From assembly GCA_964245755.1 (NCBI GenBank), contig CAXTNV010000081.1, positions 1 through 16,515 of the forward strand: a stretch of DNA of 16,515 nucleotides. Reading direction: 5' to 3'. This document shows positions 7,545 through 14,400 of this stretch, piece after piece. The notes under the pieces were generated by a model, which was not told the DNA's origin, did not search any database, and was given only the letters and a program-made list of their open reading frames with translations. Source of the DNA: Lichenicoccus sp964245755. Its GTDB lineage: Bacteria > Pseudomonadota > Alphaproteobacteria > Acetobacterales > Acetobacteraceae. Position numbers and translations under genes: made by a program. Each line of letters begins with the position of its first letter. The stretch's first letter is position 1.

Positions 7545-8132
7545 ATGGATGCGGACGCGATCGCCGAGGCGCTGTCGACGGCCATGCTGCACAGCGACAT
7601 GGCGATGGTGCTGTCTGATCCGCGCCTGCCGGACTGCCCGATGATCGCCGCCAATGCGGCCTTCTCGACCCTGTCGGGCTACGGCCGCGACGAGATCATC
7701 GGCCGCAACTGCCGCTTCCTGCAGGGCCCCAACACCGACCCGCGATCGAAGCAGCGTATCCGCACTTGCGTCGAGGCTGGGCAGGGCTGCGTCGAGTGGA
7801 TCGTCAATCACCGCCGTGACGGGGCGATGTTCTGGAACCTGCTGTTCATCTCGCCGGTGCGTGACGCGGACGGCGAGCTGGTGTTCTTCTTCGGCAGCCA
7901 GCTCGACATCACCAGGGGCATGCCGGAGGGGATGGACGATTTCAGCCTGGGACGCGCCCACGTGGTGCCGGCGCTGGAACACGAGTTCCACACCCTGCTG
8001 CATGAGATCGTCGAGCGCACCGGCCAGGCGGAGCACGCGGCACCGGTGCTGCGCGCCCAGGCGCTGGAGCGCATCGTGACCGCGGCGCGTCGGCTGGCGG
8101 AGATCTCGACCAGCCTGGCGCCGGGCGCCTAA
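7545..8132 (+). CDS. Short LOV-domain blue-light photoreceptor
   Basis: This 195-residue soluble protein consists of one LOV (PAS-type, FMN-binding) domain at about residues 15-122 and a helical tail. The photoactive motif is GRNCRFLQGPNTDP, with the adduct-forming Cys at 56. The flavin-contact residues are also in place: Asn88 in VNHRRDG, Asn98 in FWNLLFISPV, and Gln119 in FFFGSQLDIT. LOV function is therefore well supported by sequence. The tail (about 127-195) contains FHTLLHEIVERT and ALERIVTAARRLAEI, two probable helices that might dimerise or be a worn-down histidine-kinase dimerisation domain; no ATPase or DNA-binding domain follows. Such short LOV proteins act through partners or as dimers. 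It lies 94 nt after the membrane-protein gene and is convergent with the methyltransferase. A role in light control of the nearby photosynthesis genes is only inference. Confidence 0.88.
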   Translation: MDADAIAEALSTAMLHSDMAMVLSDPRLPDCPMIAANAAFSTLSGYGRDEIIGRNCRFLQGPNTDPRSKQRIRTCVEAGQGCVEWIVNHRRDGAMFWNLLFISPVRDADGELVFFFGSQLDITRGMPEGMDDFSLGRAHVVPALEHEFHTLLHEIVERTGQAEHAAPVLRAQALERIVTAARRLAEISTSLAPGA

Positions 8133-8172
8133 ACTCGGTCGCCCAGCTCGGGCGCCTAACTCGGGCGCCTAG
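8122..8172. repeat. Short direct repeats around the LOV stop codon
   Basis: CGGGCGCCTA occurs three times, at about 8122-8131, 8149-8158 and 8162-8171. The first copy contains the TAA stop of the LOV gene, and the second and third form a 13-nt tandem repeat (CTCGGGCGCCTA plus one base). This suggests local duplication just after the gene. Confidence 0.6.
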
Positions 8173-8210
8173 TCCCGGGGCCCAGGCGGCAGGGGATCGT
8201 CCGCCGGGAC
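8172..8210. terminator. Weak hairpin between convergent LOV and methyltransferase genes
   Basis: GTCCCGG (8172-8178) pairs with CCGGGAC (8204-8210), with a further inner GCGG/CCGC pairing (8186-8189 and 8201-8204). There is no T-run. Its position between two convergent genes fits a shared terminator, but the structure is modest. Confidence 0.3.
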
Positions 8211-8231
8211 CGGAGCGCCGGGACCGCTCGC

Positions 8232-9278
8232 TCACGGCAGCAGGCGAGGGTTGCGCCAGCCCTGCACGCCGTCCACGGCCACCACCGCGTTGGTCCGGCC
8301 GGCGACCGCTGCGATCGACAGGATCGCCGGACGCTCGATCTCCAGGCGCCAGCCCGACCGCAGCAGCGTGCCGAAGAGCGCTCCCTCGATCTGCCGCGAG
8401 TGGGTCCCGACCACCAGATAGGCCACCTTCTCGTCGAGGGTGGCGAGGCACTCCGCTATCAGCGTCGCCTCGCCGCCCTGGATATCGACGTGCAGGAGGT
8501 CGATCCGCGGGAACGGCGCGGCGAGCTCGGCAAGCGGGAGCATCGGCAGTGCGTCGTGGCTTTCCGCCTCCGACGCCGCCCGGCACTGCTCGTCCGTCGC
8601 GGCGAGGATCGGCTCCAATCCCCATTCGCCGCCGCCGCGCTCCTGTCGCGGAAACAGCGCGGTGCCGGCCCGCCCGGCGGCGACGCCGTGATGCAGCGTC
8701 ACCTGGGCGAGGTCGAAACCGTTCACGGCACAGGTCTCGCGGGCAAACTCGAGATGGCCGGCATCGCCCTCGATGCCGACCAGTTGCGTCTCGAGACCGG
8801 CCCGACGCGCCGCGGCACCGGTGTTGTTCATCCAGCATCCCCAGCCGCAACCGAGCTCGATCACGGTGAAGCTGTCCCGCGCCAGATCCACCGCGCGCAG
8901 CGCGGCGGCCCACTCGGCGATGTCGGCGTGCCAGTTGGCCGGGATCGGGATGTCCTCGACCTGCCCGCCGCGTGGTCCCAGCGAGACCGGGAGAACGTCG
9001 GCATCGACCAGCACGCCGAGGAAGTTGCACACGTGGCCCGGACTGGATTTCAGGTCGGGCACGGCGTGACGCTGGATCACGCCCAGGGCGTCGAAACTCG
9101 CCTGGTAGTGGAAGAACGGGCTCCGGTCGTTGGAGGTGAGAACGGCGTGCTCGTTCTCGAGCCGCTCGAGCTTCTCCGAGAGCTGCCGCCGCTCGGCGAG
9201 CAGGGCGGCGTGCGCGTCGCGGAACCGGCGCAGTGCCGGGACGTGCGAAGCCGCCCGGCGGGTCCAGCTCGTGGTCAT
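8232..9278 (-). CDS. FkbM-like SAM-dependent methyltransferase with N-terminal coiled coil
   Basis: In this 348-residue protein, residues about 22-48 (HAALLAERRQLSEKLERLEN) form a probable coiled coil. The methyltransferase core starts near 137 with TVIELGCGWGCWMNN (SAM motif I), then LVGIEGDAGHLEFAR with the acidic residue after beta-2, and IDLLHVDIQGGEATLI at about 259-274, the FkbM-type acidic motif. FkbM-family enzymes usually O-methylate sugars or small molecules; the acceptor here cannot be told. The start ATG at 9278 has only a weak AGGG ribosome site, 69 nt after the small membrane-protein gene in the same direction, so it may be read through from the puf operon or have its own promoter. 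A partner role with the GT-like membrane protein nearby, modifying a surface glycan, is possible but inferred. Confidence 0.75.
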   Translation of the reverse strand: MTTSWTRRAASHVPALRRFRDAHAALLAERRQLSEKLERLENEHAVLTSNDRSPFFHYQASFDALGVIQRHAVPDLKSSPGHVCNFLGVLVDADVLPVSLGPRGGQVEDIPIPANWHADIAEWAAALRAVDLARDSFTVIELGCGWGCWMNNTGAAARRAGLETQLVGIEGDAGHLEFARETCAVNGFDLAQVTLHHGVAAGRAGTALFPRQERGGGEWGLEPILAATDEQCRAASEAESHDALPMLPLAELAAPFPRIDLLHVDIQGGEATLIAECLATLDEKVAYLVVGTHSRQIEGALFGTLLRSGWRLEIERPAILSIAAVAGRTNAVVAVDGVQGWRNPRLLP

Positions 9279-9305
9279 GGTGCCGAGCCCTGATCCGCGG
9301 CAGGC

Positions 9306-9328
9306 CGATCTGCGGACAGCCGAGATCG
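9306..9328. terminator. Hairpin after the last tightly linked puf-operon gene
   Basis: CGATCT (9306-9311) pairs with AGATCG (9323-9328), and CGG (9313-9315) with CCG (9320-9322), with one bulged G and a 4-nt loop. It lies about 20 nt past the stop of the 67-residue membrane protein in the minus direction and has no T-run. It may end or attenuate the puf transcript before the methyltransferase gene. Confidence 0.35.
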
Positions 9329-9347
9329 CCGGTTCGCGCCGCTCATG

Positions 9348-9551
9348 CTAGCCCGGCTGCAGCAGCACCCGGTAGACAACCTGCCAATACGGTGCGGCGA
9401 ACAGGATCACGCTCGCGGCGATCCCCGTCAGCACCACGAACGAGGTCAGCGACCAGAAGCCGTGCAGGCGACGCTGCCGCCAGGCATAGATCGAGCCGCC
9501 GGCGAGCCAGAGCCAGATCAGTCCGACCACTACGAACAACCAGAGATACAT
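9348..9551 (-). CDS. Small two-helix membrane protein, end of puf operon
   Basis: This 67-residue protein has two clear hydrophobic helices, MYLWLFVVVGLIWLWLAGG (1-19) and about residues 35-53 (SLTSFVVLTGIAASVILFAA), joined by a basic loop (YAWRQRRLHG). By the positive-inside rule the loop would face the cytoplasm and both ends the periplasm. No family is recognised. It starts 24 nt after the triheme cytochrome stop, so co-expression is likely. Because the cytochrome has no evident membrane helix after its signal peptide, this protein could serve as its membrane anchor or as an assembly or quinone-site partner; that is inference. The compact helices, clean start and operon position argue for a real gene. 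Confidence 0.7.
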   Translation of the reverse strand: MYLWLFVVVGLIWLWLAGGSIYAWRQRRLHGFWSLTSFVVLTGIAASVILFAAPYWQVVYRVLLQPG

Positions 9552-9575
9552 CGGCTTCCTCGAGGAACGCTGGGG

Positions 9576-11150
9576 TCAGTACTTGCCGCCGTCGGACAGC
9601 TGCACGTAGACGCGCTCGGCGAAGTGGGTCAACTGCCAGGCGCGCTGGCTCGGCTGTATGGTGCTGTCGCTGGCCACGATCGGGCAGTACGCCGCGGTGA
9701 GGCTGTTGACGATCTGGTCCTGCTCAACCGACGGCGCCGCCGCCCGCACCTTGGGCAGGATCGCGTCCACGCTCTGCAGCAGGTTGGACGCATGTGTGCC
9801 TTCCAGCAGGGCGCCGATGCCGGTCGACCTGTCGGCGACCACGCGCTTCATGTCCGGCTGCTCGACGTCCGGGCAGCCGTTCGGCCGCTTGCCGTTGAGC
9901 AGGGTCGAGGTGTCGGTGCGCAGCAGCGACACCAGGAACGGCGTGGCGTTGGCCGGCGCCCGGTTGCTCCAGTTCTGGCGCACGTAGTTGGTGACGTCGG
10001 CGATCTCACGGTCGCTCATGTTGGAGCCGACGCCCGGCATCACCGCGTAGCTGCCGTGCGCCTCGAGCCCGCCCAGCACCACGCGAAGCACGGTCTGCGG
10101 CCCGTAGGCGCGGACCATGCCGTTGCCGTCGAGCGCCGGGATCTTGTCCTTGATGCCGTGGCCGTCGACCTGATGGCAGGACGCGCAATGGTTCAGGTAG
10201 ACGGCTTCGCCCGCCGCCATGCGCACAGAGCGGTACTCGGAGCTGCGCGCCTGGTAGCTCGGCGTCGGCGCCAGCGACTTCAGGTAGGCGGTGATCGCGT
10301 GCAGGTCGGCGTCGGTCAGCTTGCTGGTGCTGTATTCGACCGTCTCCCACATCGGCCCGGCGACCGTGCCCATCTGCTCAGAGTGGCCCTGCTTGAAGAA
10401 CTGGACCATGTCGTCGACGGAGTAGCGACCGATGCCGCTCAGGTTGTCCGGGTGCAGGTTGGGCGCGTACCACATCTCGATCGGGCCGCCCTGCACCGAA
10501 AGCGCGACGGCGGTGTTGCCCAGGAAGTTGCGGTTGTTGTGACAGGTGCCGCAATGCTCCAGCCCGTTGACGATGTAGGCGCCGCGGTTGACCTCGTCGG
10601 ACTGCTTGGGATCGGGCTTGAAGTACTCGCCGGGCACGAAGAAGGCGTCCCACAGCGCGATCGCCGGGCGCAGCGTGAAGGGGAACCAGATGTGGTTCGG
10701 CTGCCGCGGCGCATACACCGCCGGCACCGAGAACAGGTACGCCTTGATCGCCAGCAGGTCGTCGCGCGAGACGGTGTTGTACCAGGGATACGGCATCGCC
10801 GGGTAGATGCGCTGGCCGTTCGGCATGATGCCGTGCCGCATCAGGGCGATGTACTGGTCATCGGTCCAGTTGCCGATGCCGGTTTCCTTGTCGGAGGTGA
10901 TGTTCGGCGTCGAGATCACGCCGAACGGCATGTTCATGTACTGGCCGCCGGCGAGGTTCTTGCCGCCGGGCGCGTTGTGGCAGCCGGCGCAGTCGCCCAT
11001 GTCGGCGAGGTACTTGCCGCGGGCGACGATGTCGTCCGGCGCCGCCGCCGCGGCGACCGGTATCGTCAGCGCGCCGCCCAGCAGGGCCGCCCGCAGCAGG
11101 CCCGCCCGAAACAGCGTGGACAGGCGGGTACGCGAAGTCGGTCTGCTCAT
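9576..11150 (-). CDS. Triheme cytochrome c, alcohol/gluconate dehydrogenase cytochrome-subunit type
   Basis: This 524-residue periplasmic cytochrome has an N-terminal signal peptide (TLFRAGLLRAALLGGALTI, then VAAAAAPDD, cleavage near 37). Three CXXCH haem sites lie at 54-58 (CAGCH), 200-204 (CGTCH) and 322-326 (CASCH). Likely axial Met residues are in YPAMPYPWY (M119), QMGTVAGPMWE (M260 or M267) and YAVMPGVGSNMSD (M371). The order of motifs matches the cytochrome subunit of membrane dehydrogenases, which passes electrons between a dehydrogenase and quinone. No flavin or PQQ dehydrogenase subunit is adjacent. Instead its ATG overlaps the pufC stop (ATGA), so it is probably translated with the reaction-centre genes. 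Residues about 400-524 are an extension beyond the third haem domain, with Cys426 and Cys489 and no membrane helix. It may feed electrons to PufC or link quinol to periplasmic carriers; this is inference. Confidence 0.88.
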   Translation of the reverse strand: MSRPTSRTRLSTLFRAGLLRAALLGGALTIPVAAAAAPDDIVARGKYLADMGDCAGCHNAPGGKNLAGGQYMNMPFGVISTPNITSDKETGIGNWTDDQYIALMRHGIMPNGQRIYPAMPYPWYNTVSRDDLLAIKAYLFSVPAVYAPRQPNHIWFPFTLRPAIALWDAFFVPGEYFKPDPKQSDEVNRGAYIVNGLEHCGTCHNNRNFLGNTAVALSVQGGPIEMWYAPNLHPDNLSGIGRYSVDDMVQFFKQGHSEQMGTVAGPMWETVEYSTSKLTDADLHAITAYLKSLAPTPSYQARSSEYRSVRMAAGEAVYLNHCASCHQVDGHGIKDKIPALDGNGMVRAYGPQTVLRVVLGGLEAHGSYAVMPGVGSNMSDREIADVTNYVRQNWSNRAPANATPFLVSLLRTDTSTLLNGKRPNGCPDVEQPDMKRVVADRSTGIGALLEGTHASNLLQSVDAILPKVRAAAPSVEQDQIVNSLTAAYCPIVASDSTIQPSQRAWQLTHFAERVYVQLSDGGKY

Positions 11151-12265
11151 GGCCTGGCTCCATCGGGCGCCGCCACGCTGGCTTGCCGGTTCACGGACGG
11201 GCCGATGAGCTCCGGGTAGGCGGCGAGATCACTGGCGCCGTAAAGCGGTTTATATGCTCCCTGGTGGCAGGTGGCACAATTGATCTTGGCCACATCACCC
11301 AGCGGACCGAGGCTCGCACGCGGAAACGTGCTCGTCAGCGGCACCATGTAGTCGTTGTTCAGGGCGCGGGTCATCTCGATCCCGTGCCAAGCGGTCACGC
11401 GCGCCGGCGTGCCCTGGTCCCACGACGAGAAGTCGCGCGAGTTGTGACAGTAGGTGCAGCCCACTCCGAGCGAGTTGGCGAAGTGCGCCATCAGCGCGTA
11501 GGTCTGGTCGGTCTGCTTGATCGACTGGCGGTTGCCCGAGGGCAGCGCGGTGGTCCCGGTCACGCGCACCGTGTCGGCCCGCAGCAGCAGCGGCGTGAAC
11601 GGGTCGGACTGCAGCGAGGTCTCGGCGGCCGCCTGCGACACGCCGACATAGCCGGTACCGGACTCCGCGACGCCGTGCGAGGGCACCGGGGTGATGAACC
11701 ACACCGCCTCGGGCACCGCGCGGCCGCGATGGCAGGTGTTGCAGGTGACGCCGGTGGCGCCGACGTGGCTCTTCCAGTTGGTGTTGATAAAGCGGGTCAT
11801 CTCGATCATGCGACGCGCGACCTGCTTGGTGTAGAGCAGGTCCTCGGCCGGATTGACCGCGGAGTGGCAGAACGCGCATCCGGTGGCGGGCGCGATCCAG
11901 CTCGGGAAGGCGCCCATGAGCCGCAGGAACTCGTTGGAGTCGACGTCCTGGAGCACCCGGATGTTGCGGTAGAACCGGGCCGAGGAGACGCCCGATGGGG
12001 TCACCGCCGGCAGCGGCTGGAGCTGGCGGTGGTTGGCGACGTCGCTGGCGGCCACCCGCGGGTTGTAGAACTCGATCATGCCGGTGCCGCGGAAGCCGCG
12101 CTGGACACTGATCACCGGGATGCCCTGGAGGGTCGAGAAGATGCCGACCACCAGGAGCACGGCCAGCACGCCGCCGATGATCCGGCGCGGGTAGCTGGTC
12201 AGGAAGCCGAAGATCCCGGCGAGCAGCAGGGCCGCCAGCCGGAACGGTAACGCAAGCAGGTTCAT
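11147..12265 (-). CDS. pufC: Tetrahaem cytochrome subunit of the photosynthetic reaction centre
   Basis: This 372-residue protein donates electrons to the oxidised special pair from the periplasmic side. Four CXXCH sites are at 130-134 (CAFCH), 175-179 (CNTCH), 270-274 (CTYCH) and 330-334 (CATCH). The axial ligands of the Blastochloris viridis protein are found at the same spacing from the haem Cys residues: M117, M153 and M259, with His167 for the fourth haem. The N-terminus has two hydrophobic stretches (about 7-22 and 29-46) and no Cys in a lipobox, so it is probably held by an uncleaved helix rather than by a lipid. The start ATG at 12265 overlaps the pufM stop by one base (TGATG), and the stop overlaps the next cytochrome (ATGA). 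Confidence 0.97.
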   Translation of the reverse strand: MNLLALPFRLAALLLAGIFGFLTSYPRRIIGGVLAVLLVVGIFSTLQGIPVISVQRGFRGTGMIEFYNPRVAASDVANHRQLQPLPAVTPSGVSSARFYRNIRVLQDVDSNEFLRLMGAFPSWIAPATGCAFCHSAVNPAEDLLYTKQVARRMIEMTRFINTNWKSHVGATGVTCNTCHRGRAVPEAVWFITPVPSHGVAESGTGYVGVSQAAAETSLQSDPFTPLLLRADTVRVTGTTALPSGNRQSIKQTDQTYALMAHFANSLGVGCTYCHNSRDFSSWDQGTPARVTAWHGIEMTRALNNDYMVPLTSTFPRASLGPLGDVAKINCATCHQGAYKPLYGASDLAAYPELIGPSVNRQASVAAPDGARP

Positions 12266-13266
12266 CACCGCAGCACTCCGGTCAGCCGTCCGGGATCGGA
12301 GATGTGCGGGTACAGCTCCGGATAGGGTGCGGCGAGGCCGTGCTTCACCCCCCACAGGAACCAGTTGTCGACCACGGTGCCTGTCAGCAGGATGCCGATC
12401 CCGCCGGTCGCCGTGCAGAGCACCGCGAACCACCAGGCCCAGCGATGGATCGATTCGTAGCTGGCGTTGAAGCCCATCACCCAACGCCAGAACAGGCCGG
12501 CGCGCTCGGCGGCGGTGCCGCGATCGACGGTGAGCTCGATCTCGCGCTCACCGAAATAGCGGCTGACCGCGAGGATGGTGCCGCCATGCATGGCGAACAG
12601 CAGCGTCGAGCCGTACAGGAACACGATCGAGAGCATGTGGAACGGGTTGTAATAGAGGTTGCCGTAGCGGATCGACAGCGAAGCCGTCCAGTCCAGGTGC
12701 GGGAAGATGCCGAACGGCACCGCCTCAGACCAGCTGCCCATCAGCACCGGCCGGAAGAACCCATCCACCAGGTAGAGCCAGATCGCCGAGGCGAACGCCC
12801 ACGACAGGTGCGTGCCGAGCCCGAGCGCGCGCGCCCGGCGGTAGGTGCGCACCCACCAGAGCAGGATCGAGGTGGTCAGGAAGAACCCGGCCATCAGCCA
12901 CCAGCCGCCCTGGTCGAGCGGCGGGATGCGCAGCCCGTAGACCGGCGCCGGCGGCTGCAGGCCGAGCCAGGGCAGCTGGCGGATGAACTGCACCGGATCC
13001 CAGCCGACCTGGGCGAACATGTTCAGCCCGATGATCTCGAATGCGACGAAGCCGCAGATGATCGAGGCGAAGCCGAGTGCCCCCAGGTAGAACGGGCCGA
13101 CCTGGGAGGCGCCGATGATGCCCATCAGCCTGGAGAAGAACGGCTGGATCACCCGGTTCTCGGCGCCGTACTTCAGCGGTGCGCCTTCGTCGGGCGGACC
13201 ATCGACACCGACCCGGTTGAACAGGTTCTGGTATTCGGTTCCGAACGCAGTGCGATAGTCGAACAT
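12265..13266 (-). CDS. pufM: Photosynthetic reaction centre M subunit
   Basis: This 333-residue protein has five membrane helices. With an offset of +8 relative to Rhodobacter sphaeroides numbering, the cofactor ligands are present: His190 (accessory bacteriochlorophyll), His210 (special pair, in YYNPFHMLS), Tyr218, His227, Glu242 and His274 (non-haem iron), and Trp260 at the QA pocket. The offset implies about eight extra residues near the N-terminus (GVDGPPDEGAPLKYGAENRV region). The C-terminus (VKHGLAAPYPELYPHISDP) extends in the manner of species that carry a bound PufC. The start ATG at 13266 follows the pufL stop by 3 nt, with a GGAGC ribosome site overlapping the pufL end. Confidence 0.98.
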   Translation of the reverse strand: MFDYRTAFGTEYQNLFNRVGVDGPPDEGAPLKYGAENRVIQPFFSRLMGIIGASQVGPFYLGALGFASIICGFVAFEIIGLNMFAQVGWDPVQFIRQLPWLGLQPPAPVYGLRIPPLDQGGWWLMAGFFLTTSILLWWVRTYRRARALGLGTHLSWAFASAIWLYLVDGFFRPVLMGSWSEAVPFGIFPHLDWTASLSIRYGNLYYNPFHMLSIVFLYGSTLLFAMHGGTILAVSRYFGEREIELTVDRGTAAERAGLFWRWVMGFNASYESIHRWAWWFAVLCTATGGIGILLTGTVVDNWFLWGVKHGLAAPYPELYPHISDPGRLTGVLR

Positions 13267-13269
13267 CGT

Positions 13270-14094
13270 TCAGCTCCAGAAAGGCAGGTTGAGCCACCAG
13301 TTCCACCATTCCGGCCACCCCCGGGTCCAGAACGGGCCGCTGATGACGATGCAGACCGCGCTCCACAGCCCTGCATTGATGGCGCAGAACCAGCCGAGTC
13401 GATGGATCCCGAGCGGCCCGATCGAATACACGATCAGGTCGCGGAAGAAGCTGTCCTCGAAGCCGGACGGCTTGACCAGCTCGTTCGGCCCGGGGTTCAG
13501 CGCCGACAGCACCACCGCGCCGTGCATCGACAGCACCAGCGTCGTCGTGAAGAAGAACGTCACGGCGATCATGTGCGCGGGGTTGTAGTGGAACTGCAGG
13601 TGCTGGTAGCCGATGTTCGATACCCAATCGAGATGGCTGAGGATGCCGTAGGGGAAGCCGTGTCCCCAGGCACCCATCAGCAGCGGCCGCAGCACCTCGA
13701 GGGTGAAGTAGGCGGCGATGGCACAGGCGAAGGCGATCGGCGTGTGCAGCCCCATGCCGAGCTTGCGCGCGATCTCGACCATGCGCAGATCCCACGAGAC
13801 GAAAGCCCCGAGCGCGCAGAAGGTGATCCACTGCCACAGCCCGCCTTCGCGCAGGGGCGCGAAGCCGAGGCCGTAGCGGAGGTCCGGCGGGGCGATGTTG
13901 ATCCGCCAGATGTTCCAGGTCGGCCCGATCGCGGCCCCCCAGATGATCAGCAGGGTCCCGACCAGCGTGAAGAAGGCTGTCGTGACGCCGAAGAAGCCGA
14001 CATAGAAGGGGCCGATCCAGAAGTCGAACAGGTCCCCGCCGACGAGCGTCCCACCACGGACGCGGTACTTGTACTCGAAGTTCAACATCGCCAT
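13270..14094 (-). CDS. pufL: Photosynthetic reaction centre L subunit
   Basis: This 274-residue protein begins MAMLNFEYKYRVRGGTL. With an offset of +1 (initial Met counted), the Rhodobacter ligands are present: His154 (accessory bacteriochlorophyll), His169 (L168), His174 (special pair), His191 and His231 (non-haem iron), and the QB proton-path residues Glu213, Asp214 and Ser224. The sequence SWDLRMVEIARKLG places Met105 where most proteobacteria have Glu (L104), the residue that hydrogen-bonds the active-branch bacteriopheophytin; Asp102 replaces the usual Ala next to it. A GGAGGAG ribosome site lies 9 nt before ATG 14094. Confidence 0.98.
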   Translation of the reverse strand: MAMLNFEYKYRVRGGTLVGGDLFDFWIGPFYVGFFGVTTAFFTLVGTLLIIWGAAIGPTWNIWRINIAPPDLRYGLGFAPLREGGLWQWITFCALGAFVSWDLRMVEIARKLGMGLHTPIAFACAIAAYFTLEVLRPLLMGAWGHGFPYGILSHLDWVSNIGYQHLQFHYNPAHMIAVTFFFTTTLVLSMHGAVVLSALNPGPNELVKPSGFEDSFFRDLIVYSIGPLGIHRLGWFCAINAGLWSAVCIVISGPFWTRGWPEWWNWWLNLPFWS

Positions 14095-14108
14095 GGCTGG
14101 GCGCTCCT

Positions 14109-14125
14109 CCTGTCAAGCTGACAGG
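14109..14125 (-). promoter_or_regulatory. Intercistronic hairpin beside the pufL ribosome site
   Basis: CCTGTCA (14109-14115) and TGACAGG (14119-14125) form a 7-bp stem with a 3-nt loop in the 96-nt spacer between pufA and pufL. The mRNA arm nearest pufL abuts the GGAGGAG ribosome site (14104-14110), sharing its first bases. In other purple bacteria, structures in this spacer stabilise the pufBA message and set the antenna-to-reaction-centre ratio. This one is small, so either mRNA stability or translation control is possible. Confidence 0.45.
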
Positions 14126-14190
14126 TTCAGGTCTTCCGCGTCGCTACTGTCCCTGGTTGTCTCTCTGGCACCGGCCTCGGGCTCACCGCG

Positions 14191-14388
14191 TCATTGCGAC
14201 CTCTGCGGCAGCGGCGTCATCTGCTGCACCGGCGAGCCGCTGAGGCGGTCGTGGTTGGGACCGTCAAGCCAGTTGAAGCGGTCCGTGCTGAGCAGGATGA
14301 AGTGGATCACCAGTGCCAGCGTCAGCAGGAAGATGAAGAGGGTGATCAGCGCCCGGCGCGGATCGAACAGTACCCAGATGCGCCACAT
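14191..14388 (-). CDS. pufA: Light-harvesting 1 alpha polypeptide
   Basis: This 65-residue single-helix antenna protein begins MWRIWVLFDPRRALITLFIF. The bacteriochlorophyll-binding His is His29 in LALVIHFILLST, with Ala25 four residues earlier and Trp40 eleven after (RFNWL), the pattern that sets the LH1 red shift. A 24-residue hydrophilic tail follows (LDGPNHDRLSGSP onwards). It starts 12 nt after the pufB stop with a GAGGAG ribosome site. It pairs with PufB in the ring around the reaction centre. Confidence 0.96.
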   Translation of the reverse strand: MWRIWVLFDPRRALITLFIFLLTLALVIHFILLSTDRFNWLDGPNHDRLSGSPVQQMTPLPQRSQ

Positions 14389-14400
14389 GATCTGTGCTCC

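Noticed and set aside
9345..11219. A 624-codon plus-strand frame opposite the triheme cytochrome
   Set aside because: It is antisense to a gene with three haem motifs and a signal peptide; composition is shadow-like.
11183..12250. A 355-codon plus-strand frame opposite pufC
   Set aside because: It is antisense to a gene with four haem motifs and conserved ligands.
12266..12484. Upstream extension of the pufC frame into pufM
   Set aside because: The pufM stop and the TGATG overlap place the start at 12265; the extension is out-of-frame pufM sequence.
12304..14121. A 605-codon plus-strand frame opposite pufM and pufL
   Set aside because: It is antisense to two certain genes, and its Glu/Arg/Pro-rich translation shows no domain.
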